Assembly (NCBI GenBank): GCA_028285465.1
Contig: JANQPD010000052.1
Coordinates: 27,253 to 91,252, forward strand
Origin: Owenweeksia sp.
GTDB lineage: Bacteria; Bacteroidota; Bacteroidia; Flavobacteriales; Schleiferiaceae
Length of the DNA stretch: 64,000 nt
Reading direction: 5' to 3'
The position numbers and the translations under genes were made by a program. The notes beneath the pieces were generated by a model that was not told the DNA's origin, did not search any database, and saw only the letters and a program-made list of their open reading frames with translations. Numbering within the stretch: the stretch's first letter is position 1; each line of letters begins with the position of its first letter. Below, piece by piece: positions 42,905-50,437 of the stretch.

Positions 42905-45283
42905 ATGCTAAAAATCTGCTTTTGCCTACTTGTGGCCCTTTGTTTCAGTACTCATGCGCAAACGGCAAGCTTATCGGGTAAGATAACTTCTGGAAGCACA
43001 CCCATAGCATACGCCCATGTTTTCCTGGAAGGCACCCTACTCGGTTCGTCAACAGATACAGAAGGAAAATTCGTGATCGAAAACATCCCGGCCGGAACCT
43101 ATTTATTGCAGGTAAGCGCAGTGGGCTTTATACCCGTAAGCGATTCTATTATTATAAAAGGCCAATCGCTCAGTAAGGATCTTTCTTTAAAAAAGGACGT
43201 TTTTAACTTATCGCAGGTGGTGGTTACCGGTACACGAAACAGCGTAGAGCGCTACAACTCTCCGGTAATCGTGAATACCGTAGACGCAAGGACTTTTGAA
43301 GCTACACAATCCTTAAATATTGCGGATGGGCTAAATTTTTCTCCCGGGTTAAGGGTAGAGAATAACTGTCAGAATTGTGGCTTTACACAACTTAGGATGA
43401 ATGGCTTAGACGGTTCTTATTCGCAGGTATTAATTAATAGCAGGCCCGTTTTTTCTGCACTTGCGGGCGTATATGGCCTGGAAATGCTGCCGTCAAACAT
43501 GGTAGATCGAATTGAAGTAGTAAGGGGCGGGGGCTCTGTACTATACGGAGGCAATGCCATAGCCGGCACGGTAAACATTATCACCAAAGATCCCTTTGAA
43601 AACACTTTTGAAGTAGGGGTCAACCAATCTTTTATTAATGCAGAAGCCTCAGACAGGACAGTAAACTTTAATGGCGCCATTGTTTCTGAAGACTTGAATA
43701 AGGGCATTGCTTTTTTTGGCTTCAACAGGAACAGGGCGCACTGGGATGCCAATGGCGATGGCTTTTCTGAAATTGTAGCGCTGCAAAACAATACGTTTGG
43801 GCTGGACGTCTTTTACAACTTCAGCGACCGAAGCAAGCTAGAAGCGGGCGCCTACTACATTAACGAATATAGAAGAGGCGGCAATAAGTTTGATTTATTT
43901 CCACACCAAACGGATGTTACCGAGCAGTTAGAACACGACATACTTAGCACAAATGCAGCTTTTACCCATTTCAGCGAGAACAGAAAGCACAAGATCTCCG
44001 TGTATGGTTCCCTGCAACACGTAAACAGAGGCAGTTACTATGGGGGTGGAGGCCGGGTGATAACCGAAGGTGATAGCCTAACACCAGCTGATATTCTGGC
44101 TATTAACGCCTACGGCAATTCTGAAGATATTTCTACCGTAAGCGGCATACAATACAATTATTACATCAACCCGGCCTTTACCCTAACCACAGGTTCTGAA
44201 TACATTTACAATGATGTGATAGACGCGATGCCCGGGTACGGACGCATTATTGATCAACAGGTGGGCACCTGGGGCACGTTTGCTGAACTGGAGATCAAAC
44301 CGGTAGAAAAACTAACCCTTTTGCTTGGAGGGAGGTTTGACCGGCTTAATATCGCAGGCAGGTATGACCTTGCCGGGGAAAATTTTACCAATGACGAAAG
44401 CTTAAACGTGCTTGTGCCCAGGTTATCGGCCATGTATAACATCAAAGACAACCTAAAGCTTCGGGCCTCTTTTGCCCAGGGCTACAGGGGACCACAAGCC
44501 TTTGACGAAGACCTCCATATCGAAACCGTTGGTGGAGCGGCCAGGTTTATCCGGCTTGATCCGGGCTTGGAGGTAGAAAGGTCGAACAGCGCTTTGCTTT
44601 CATTAAATTATGATAAATACGTGGGGCGAAATCAGATGAATTTTGTGGTGGAAAGCTTTTATACCCAATTAACCAATCCCTTCATATTTGCCGATCAAAC
44701 CGAGTTACCCAATGGTGTAGCTGTAGTAACCAAAAGAAATGGTTCAGGTGCCACGGTTTCAGGTATAAATCTAGAAGCGAACATCGCTTTTGGCAGCAAG
44801 TTCGTGCTGCAATCGGGAGCAACCATTCAAAGCGCGCGCTATGCTGAGGAGGAAGAGATCTGGGCACCCGCGCAAGCTTCAGAGCAAACACCGGCAACCA
44901 CTACAAACCGCTTGTTGCGTACGCCGGATGCCTATGGATACTTTTCGTTGGTGTACAACCCCGTTGACGTTTTTGCCATTTCTTATTCCGGTGTGATTAC
45001 CGGCTCAATGGACGTACCGCATGTAATTGACCCCGAGACCGAAAGAACCATTATCGAAACTACACCTGCATTTTTCGAAAACAACATTAAACTAGCCTAT
45101 ACCTTTCGCCTGGACAAGCGGTATACGTTTGAAGTATTTGGAGGTGTGCAAAACATTTTCAATAGTTTTCAAAATGACTTTGATACCGGGGCAGACCGGG
45201 ATGCGGGATACATCTATGGGCCTTTGCGCCCCAGAACCCTATTCATAGGCTTAACGTTCGGCCTGGGCCAATCAGCCCGGTAG
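42905..45283 (+). CDS. TonB-dependent receptor, probably for metal or metal chelate
   Basis: 792 residues. Signal peptide (CFCLLVALCFSTHAQ), a CarboxypepD_reg-like domain (residues ~20-95, SLSGKITSGSTPIAYAHVFL), a plug domain (residues ~105-220, VEVVRGGGSVLYGGNAIAGT), and a 22-strand barrel. The final residues are GLTFGLGQSAR, not the usual terminal aromatic residue. Receptors of this class import ligands across the outer membrane using TonB energy. The operator in its promoter and the importer operon next door suggest manganese, iron or zinc as cargo (inference). Confidence 0.93.
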   Translation: MLKICFCLLVALCFSTHAQTASLSGKITSGSTPIAYAHVFLEGTLLGSSTDTEGKFVIENIPAGTYLLQVSAVGFIPVSDSIIIKGQSLSKDLSLKKDVFNLSQVVVTGTRNSVERYNSPVIVNTVDARTFEATQSLNIADGLNFSPGLRVENNCQNCGFTQLRMNGLDGSYSQVLINSRPVFSALAGVYGLEMLPSNMVDRIEVVRGGGSVLYGGNAIAGTVNIITKDPFENTFEVGVNQSFINAEASDRTVNFNGAIVSEDLNKGIAFFGFNRNRAHWDANGDGFSEIVALQNNTFGLDVFYNFSDRSKLEAGAYYINEYRRGGNKFDLFPHQTDVTEQLEHDILSTNAAFTHFSENRKHKISVYGSLQHVNRGSYYGGGGRVITEGDSLTPADILAINAYGNSEDISTVSGIQYNYYINPAFTLTTGSEYIYNDVIDAMPGYGRIIDQQVGTWGTFAELEIKPVEKLTLLLGGRFDRLNIAGRYDLAGENFTNDESLNVLVPRLSAMYNIKDNLKLRASFAQGYRGPQAFDEDLHIETVGGAARFIRLDPGLEVERSNSALLSLNYDKYVGRNQMNFVVESFYTQLTNPFIFADQTELPNGVAVVTKRNGSGATVSGINLEANIAFGSKFVLQSGATIQSARYAEEEEIWAPAQASEQTPATTTNRLLRTPDAYGYFSLVYNPVDVFAISYSGVITGSMDVPHVIDPETERTIIETTPAFFENNIKLAYTFRLDKRYTFEVFGGVQNIFNSFQNDFDTGADRDAGYIYGPLRPRTLFIGLTFGLGQSAR

Positions 45284-45467
45284 AGGGCAGCGTACTACTT
45301 TACATGCATACAACAAGCTCGATGCCTGTGCAGCAAGGGGGAGTAAAATGAAGTAGGCTTTATGTTACGGTAAGGCCCAATTAAAGGGCGTACATCAAAG
45401 ATCGGTGGTACCTGCTAGCTTATTACTGTTTATAAGCAGGGTTATAACAACCACGTCCAGGACATCG

Positions 45468-45497
45468 AACCCCTGACCAGGATATCAGGGGGTTTTT
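45468..45497 (+). terminator. Terminator downstream of the TonB receptor gene
   Basis: AACCCCTGA (45468-45476) pairs with TCAGGGGG (45485-45492), followed by TTTTT. It lies ~185 bp after the stop; the rest of the 45284-45625 gap shows nothing else. Confidence 0.7.
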
Positions 45498-45660
45498 CGG
45501 CTTCCGGTAAATTTGCTGTGGTCTTTCTTTTATGGTGTGGAGCATGCCCGGGTTTTGCTGCTGAGACCATTAATAAACCTGGTACTTTTATTCAAACAAA
45601 AAAACAAGAGCCCTACATTTGAACGGTGATTAATCGCATTCGAAATAGTATACACATCAA

Positions 45661-46012
45661 GATGCTGTGGGGGCTGATGGGCATGTACCTACTTAACATC
45701 AGTGTGGATACTGACGACCTTAATCCTGAATATATTGCCGAAGATCTGACCATAAACGACCAGGAGAGCTTTATTGAAATTATTGTTGAAAAAGTATTTG
45801 GGTACGACAATGCCATTGAAGAATATGACGACCACGATACAAATGACCACAACAGGAAGAAAAGCAGTCATATAGATATGAGCTTTCTCTATGTAATTGA
45901 GCAGGGAGGTTCACATAACAGTTTCGGGACAAGAAAACAAGGCCACCCTCACTTCTCTATGGGCCTGACACAGGGGCATTCCCAACTCGACACCCCTCCA
46001 CCTAAGAGCTGA
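45661..46012 (+). CDS. Conserved Bacteroidota small protein of unknown function
   Basis: 116 residues from the ATG at 45661; a GTG at 45626 would give 128. A short hydrophobic N-terminus (MLWGLMGMYLLNISVDT) is followed by an acidic part (NPEYIAEDLTINDQESFIEI, then EEYDDHDTNDHN) and a His-rich end. I recall similar proteins in other Bacteroidota, often near metal or TonB genes, but know no function. The Asp/His richness would suit metal binding (inference). It sits between the metal-type TonB receptor and a HAEPLYID protein. Confidence 0.6.
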
Positions 46013-46092
46013 TTTGTTTTTACATACGCTTTAGCGTCCTATTTCTTTCCAGGGAATGGGCCAACCCTTCATTCACACAAAAACAAATCAAA

Positions 46093-46953
46093 ATGAAAAT
46101 CAAACATACGTTGATGCTGACGTACTTGTCGGTATCATCCACCTGCGCTTTTGCGCAAATCGATAATGCAAAAAAAGACAGCCTGTACATACAGGAAGTA
46201 GAAGGTCAGAAAGAGCCTTACAAGGTATTGCATGCCGAACCTCTGTACATTGATCTGATACGAGACCTTGGCGCCAGGAAAGGTGAAAAAGAGTGGAACC
46301 TGGGCTTGGGCCTGGCCGATAACTTAAAGTTTGACTCTTATGAAGCCTTGATTGAATATGAGTGGGCCCCAGTAGATCGCCTGGGCTTGGAAGTTGAGCT
46401 CCCGTTTACCTTGTACTCCCCTTTGAACGGCACTCCAAAAGACTCCATCCCTTCAGGAAAGCTAAACAGCCTCAAAGTAGCGGCACAATGGTCGTTTTTT
46501 GTCAGCGAACGCCTGGCCACATCAATGGCACTTGGGTATATAAACGAATTTGAGCTTTCAGGCTTTCGGGATTTTGGAAATCCCTTGGTTGTAGGCAATG
46601 TTTACAACCCGTTCTTTGTGATGGCCAAACGTTGGGGCAATAACTTCCATTCACTGATCTATACCGGCCCCATGATCAAGCAAAGTTTTAAAACCAATAA
46701 CCTACATACAAGCTTTGATGTAAACACCAGTTTTCACTATATGATTGTGGGCACACGGAATTTCGTGGGAGTTGAGTTCAATAAAACCTTTGATGGGCAA
46801 GATTTTGACATGACCATGCGGCCACAGATGAGGCTTGGTATAGCAGACAATCTTATGGTAGGCATTGTAGCCGGAATACCGATCAGTAGAGAAAATGAAC
46901 GATTTAGCTCTTTTGTGAGGCTCATCTGGGAGTTAGGGCATAAGAAAAAGTAA
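46093..46953 (+). CDS. HAEPLYID family protein
   Basis: 286 residues with a signal peptide (MLTYLSVSSTCAFAQ). The name-giving motif is intact (LHAEPLYIDLIRDLGARKGE). The remainder looks like an outer-membrane barrel (NLGLGLADNLKFDSYEALIE, RLGLEVELPFTLYSP, and end FVRLIWELG). Such proteins are conserved in Bacteroidota without a known function. It follows the small acidic protein by ~80 bases, probably in the same transcript. Confidence 0.75.
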   Translation: MKIKHTLMLTYLSVSSTCAFAQIDNAKKDSLYIQEVEGQKEPYKVLHAEPLYIDLIRDLGARKGEKEWNLGLGLADNLKFDSYEALIEYEWAPVDRLGLEVELPFTLYSPLNGTPKDSIPSGKLNSLKVAAQWSFFVSERLATSMALGYINEFELSGFRDFGNPLVVGNVYNPFFVMAKRWGNNFHSLIYTGPMIKQSFKTNNLHTSFDVNTSFHYMIVGTRNFVGVEFNKTFDGQDFDMTMRPQMRLGIADNLMVGIVAGIPISRENERFSSFVRLIWELGHKKK

Positions 46954-47003
46954 GTTTCGGCTCCTGCCGGTAAACCCCACTCTACATTGGGTAATTATTT
47001 AGG

Positions 47004-47035
47004 GAAGAGCCTTTTTCATGGGCTCTTCTCTTCTT
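47004..47035 (+). terminator. Possible terminator after the HAEPLYID gene
   Basis: GAAGAGCC (47004-47011) pairs with GGCTCTTC (47021-47028). The tail is only CT-rich (TCTTCTTT), so termination strength is uncertain. Confidence 0.5.
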
Positions 47036-47206
47036 TAGCTGTACCCTATGCAAAAGATGGTGCGGGCAAAGTAAGCGATGCTTGCCTGGTTTTGGGTAAA
47101 AGCTTCTTAGGCTTTCATTATCCGTTTGTTGCGCGGTTTTTGTATAAATCTGCTTTCAAACGAAACCAAATGACCGCAAATGCTTTTCTTTATCAAAAAG
47201 AAAACC

Positions 47207-47980
47207 ATGCGCACGTGTACCGTCCTAGTTTTTGGCTGTCTTTTCTTGTTATCGGGGATAAGCATGTATGCCCAGCATAACAACATTATTACCGACCGCC
47301 CAGATCAAACCGAGGCCTCTTCCACCATACCGCCCGGCTATTTCCAGGTAGAAGCCGGTACCCTTTTTATGCATGAACAACAAAGCACTTCCCTGGAAAC
47401 GCGCACGGCGGCCTTGCCCAACGCATTGTTCAGGATCGGGATAGTACGGCATTTTGAATTGCGGGCGGTGGTGCAGCCCCAGTTGATCCGCACCTACCTC
47501 AACGATGAGTTGCTAAGCCGGGATTTCGGGATGGCCGATCTGCAGGCCGGGTTCAAAGTACAGTTTTGTGAAGCAAAGGGCCGGGCCCCCGAAATCGGCT
47601 TCCTTTCTCACCTGGTGATCCCTACCGGAACGGAATCGTACAACAACTTTGCCTACGGGCTCATCAATAAGCTCGCCTTTACGCATTTTCTTAGCAGTAA
47701 GCACAGCCTGGCCTACAACATCGGGTACGACTATTTTGGCACGGGAAACGGGGACTTGTTCTATTCACTGGCATGGAGCATCAGTCTAGGGGAAAGAACC
47801 AAACTCTATGCAGAACCATATGGCCAGTTACTTAACCTGCAGGATTGGGTAGTTAATGCAGATGCGGGCTTTACTTATTTACTTATGCATAATGTGCAAC
47901 TCGACTATTCCTTTGGTGTAGGCATTAACAACCTGATGAATTACCAAAGCTTTGGCATCAGCTTCCGGCTTCCTAGATAA
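47207..47980 (+). CDS. Transporter-family outer-membrane barrel (MetA-pathway type)
   Basis: 257 residues from the ATG at 47207, which opens a clean signal peptide (MRTCTVLVFGCLFLLSGISM); an ATG at 47180 would add nine. The mature start NIITDRPDQTEASSTIPPGY is the signature of the Phenol_MetA_deg/transporter barrel family. Amphipathic strands continue to SFGISFRLPR. It is predicted to form an outer-membrane channel; the substrate is unknown. It lies between the metal receptor cluster and the iron operon. Confidence 0.8.
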   Translation: MRTCTVLVFGCLFLLSGISMYAQHNNIITDRPDQTEASSTIPPGYFQVEAGTLFMHEQQSTSLETRTAALPNALFRIGIVRHFELRAVVQPQLIRTYLNDELLSRDFGMADLQAGFKVQFCEAKGRAPEIGFLSHLVIPTGTESYNNFAYGLINKLAFTHFLSSKHSLAYNIGYDYFGTGNGDLFYSLAWSISLGERTKLYAEPYGQLLNLQDWVVNADAGFTYLLMHNVQLDYSFGVGINNLMNYQSFGISFRLPR

Positions 47981-48020
47981 TGCAACTCATTATAAATAAG
48001 CATTTTAACAACTTAATGTT

Positions 48021-48095
48021 TATTTAATCTAAATAGTCTTTGGGGTTTCGCATCCGGGCTATACATTTGCGGCACTATTTTAATTTAATCTAAAT
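48021..48095 (+). promoter_or_regulatory. Consensus promoter of the heme/iron operon with two repeated operator-like boxes
   Basis: TTTG at 48039-48042, exactly 19 bases, then TACATTTG at 48062-48069: a full match to the Bacteroidota consensus. The 13-mer ATTTAATCTAAAT occurs at 48022-48034, just upstream of the -33 element, and at 48083-48095, in the leader. The first copy extends to the perfect inverted repeat TATTTA-ATC-TAAATA. Two such boxes around the promoter suggest repression by a Fur- or DtxR-type iron regulator. Confidence 0.7.
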
Positions 48096-48106
48096 AAGCA
48101 CGTAAA

Positions 48107-49081
48107 ATGTATAAAGCGCTTGCCCCCGGCTTCCTTCTTCTCCTTTCCGGCTGGATGGCCCAATCCGATCAGGCTAAGGTCTCCGCAGAAAAGCAGCACA
48201 TAAAAGAAATGTGCGGTTGCTACGAAGTACACTTTGAGTATGCCGAAACCTTCTCCCCGCTTAAAGACTATGAATACCACGACCGTTATGCCGCCAAGGG
48301 CCTCGAGTGGATCTTTGTAGACGAAGAAAAAGAACAGGAACTCGTGCTGCAGCATTTGCTGGTGGCCTTTGATACCATGGTGATCAAGCACTGGCGGCAG
48401 GATTGGCTGTTTGAAAACACAAGCCTGCTGGACTACGAGCGCAAGTTGGAATGGAGCAAGAAAACCCTTTCTGCCGAAGAAGCCAAAGGCACCTGGACCC
48501 AAAAGGTATACCAGGTAGACGACAGCCCACGCTACCAAGGTTATGCCACCTGGGTAACGGTTGACCAGAAAAAATACTGGGAATCCCAGGTAAGTGCGCC
48601 CCTGCCACGAAGAGAGTATACTAAGCGCAACGACTATAACGTAATGCTGCGCAACAACAAGCACAAGATTACCGCCAATGGGCATGTGCATGAGTTGGAT
48701 AACGCCAAGATCGTCCGCACCGCAAAAGGCGACAGTGTTTTGGCGTGGGAAAAAGGCATGAACACCTACACCCGGGTAGACGACAGCCTGTGCCAGGCCG
48801 CCCGCGATTGGTGGAGCACCAACCGAAAGTATTGGGTAGACGTACGTGCGGTTTGGGACGAGGTGATCGGCAACAACGACTACATCAACCTAAAAAATAA
48901 GGTGGAGGGCAAAAAATTATGGCAGCGCCTTTTTGAGCTGGGTGACGAACTCATAGCTGCAGAAAGCTATTCTTCTAAAAAAGCCAAAAAGCAAATCCTT
49001 GAAACCATAGACCTCTACCTGACTGATGAACCCACGCCCTGGGTGGCCTCCGAAACCAAGGCCAAAGCGGAGCAATATTAA
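48107..49081 (+). CDS. DUF6607 family protein
   Basis: 324 residues with a signal-like N-terminus (KALAPGFLLLLSGWMAQ). Family-type stretches are HIKEMCGCYEVHFEYAETF, KGLEWIFVDEEKEQELVLQH and NDYNVMLRNNKHKITANGHV. DUF6607 proteins are found in Bacteroidota, commonly in iron-responsive clusters; the activity is unknown. It is the first gene of the operon running to 58008 and is placed next to its promoter and iron-type boxes. Confidence 0.8.
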   Translation: MYKALAPGFLLLLSGWMAQSDQAKVSAEKQHIKEMCGCYEVHFEYAETFSPLKDYEYHDRYAAKGLEWIFVDEEKEQELVLQHLLVAFDTMVIKHWRQDWLFENTSLLDYERKLEWSKKTLSAEEAKGTWTQKVYQVDDSPRYQGYATWVTVDQKKYWESQVSAPLPRREYTKRNDYNVMLRNNKHKITANGHVHELDNAKIVRTAKGDSVLAWEKGMNTYTRVDDSLCQAARDWWSTNRKYWVDVRAVWDEVIGNNDYINLKNKVEGKKLWQRLFELGDELIAAESYSSKKAKKQILETIDLYLTDEPTPWVASETKAKAEQY

Positions 49082-49112
49082 TTTTAAGTTAAACAAAAAC
49101 CACACAGTTCCC

Positions 49113-50357
49113 ATGAAAAAAATTATTCTTCTTTTTTCCGTTATCGGATGCATAAGTAGCGGTCGAGCGCAATTGGCTTTCGACACTACCGGCATCGGTA
49201 GCAACTGGCCTAGACTTTACAACTCCTATGAGAGCTGGATGCAGGGCGCTTTTGATGCGCACCGCGACCCTAACAACCCTGCCGATTTCGGCTGGGGCAA
49301 TTACGATGTAACGACCCACTTTATAGAGGGGGATAGCATTTACATCCTTAAAACCGTAAACGGCAATTACAAAGCAATCTCCATAGATCAGTTGGCCTCC
49401 GGCATCTACACCTTTACATACAGCGACCTGGACGGAAACAATCGCGTAACCAAAACCATTGATCGCACGCCTTATAATACGAAGAATTTCTTCTATTATT
49501 CTTTGGATAACGAGACCACAAAAGACCTGGAACCGGCTTCTGCCAGCTGGGATATTGTGTTTACCAAATACCTCATCTTCTTTCCCGGCTTTGGCGGCTA
49601 TGGCGTATCCGGGGTATTGCACAACCAGGGGGTTATGGTGTCGCAGGTAGAAAAGGCTCCTGGTGTTCCCGCTACCCTGGCCGATACCGCGCAGTTTCCC
49701 TTTAGCAACGACATCTCTACCGTTGGTTACGACTGGAAAGATGCTTTTGCCGGGGTGGTGTACGATACGCTTACCTATTACGTAAAGGATCAAAACGGAC
49801 AGATCAACGAACTTGTATTGGCTGGTTACGGGGGCAGCGCTACCGGTAAGATGTTGTTTACCGTAAACGGCCAACTCGACTCCATCAGCTTAAGCCCAGG
49901 GAACGTAGACCAGGTATACTACTCCCTGCAAAACCAAAGCCAGGTGCAGTTGAACCAGGACAATGACTGGGATGTGGCGTTTTTTGCGCAATCCAGTTTT
50001 GACGCCATTCCCGTAAGGGTAAATGATGTAAATGGTACAGAGCTTTACGTGTATCCCAACGCAGATGTCAATTACTTCAGTCTGGGTGAGTCCAACCTGA
50101 ATGTGCTGTCGGTATATCCGAATCCCGCACGGGAAGTACTCAATATTGTGTTGGATACAGAAAACACCAGCGATATTACCCTCTCCCTGACCAATGCCTC
50201 CGGGCAAGTAGTAAAGAACAAGCAACTTTCTTTGTACACAACAGGATTGGGTGAAGCTGCTCTTGCTTTAGATGGACTAACACCGGGAATATACTTCTTG
50301 CAAGTGAGCGATGCCGCAGGCTTAACCGCTACCAGTCGTGTTGTTGTGCAACCTTAA
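49113..50357 (+). CDS. HmuY-like protein with T9SS sorting domain
   Basis: 414 residues from the ATG at 49113; a longer frame upstream overlaps DUF6607 and lacks a signal peptide. Signal peptide MKKIILLFSVIGCISSGRAQ. The central beta-rich part (residues ~130-320) follows the HmuY pattern (DLEPASASWDIVFTKYLIFF, ISTVGYDWKDAFAG). The C-terminal sorting domain is LNVLSVYPNPAREVLNI to GIYFLQVSD. HmuY proteins bind heme and pass it to a TonB receptor. Here the protein would be exported through T9SS to the surface. Confidence 0.8.
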   Translation: MKKIILLFSVIGCISSGRAQLAFDTTGIGSNWPRLYNSYESWMQGAFDAHRDPNNPADFGWGNYDVTTHFIEGDSIYILKTVNGNYKAISIDQLASGIYTFTYSDLDGNNRVTKTIDRTPYNTKNFFYYSLDNETTKDLEPASASWDIVFTKYLIFFPGFGGYGVSGVLHNQGVMVSQVEKAPGVPATLADTAQFPFSNDISTVGYDWKDAFAGVVYDTLTYYVKDQNGQINELVLAGYGGSATGKMLFTVNGQLDSISLSPGNVDQVYYSLQNQSQVQLNQDNDWDVAFFAQSSFDAIPVRVNDVNGTELYVYPNADVNYFSLGESNLNVLSVYPNPAREVLNIVLDTENTSDITLSLTNASGQVVKNKQLSLYTTGLGEAALALDGLTPGIYFLQVSDAAGLTATSRVVVQP

Positions 50358-50398
50358 ACTTTTTTCTAAAATGGCGGCCCCTTAAACGGGGATAGCAA

Positions 50399-50430
50399 AA
50401 GCCGGAAAAGCCGTATGGCTTCTCCGGCTT
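50399..50430 (+). promoter_or_regulatory. Strong hairpin immediately before the TonB receptor start
   Basis: AAGCCGGAAAAGCC and GGCTTCTCCGGCTT form a 14-bp stem with one mismatch and loop GTAT. No T-run follows; the ATG of the next gene is eight bases away. It could slow ribosome loading, set an RNA end, or act as a weak terminator. Confidence 0.6.
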
Positions 50431-50437
50431 CGTTAAA

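Noticed and set aside
46987..47280. Possible 97-residue protein between the HAEPLYID gene and the transporter-family gene
   Set aside because: It starts with TTG inside a hairpin, overlaps the next gene in another frame and has no recognisable features.
49026..49112. Upstream extension of the T9SS HmuY gene
   Set aside because: It lies inside the DUF6607 gene in another frame and would precede a standard signal peptide that starts at the ATG at 49113.
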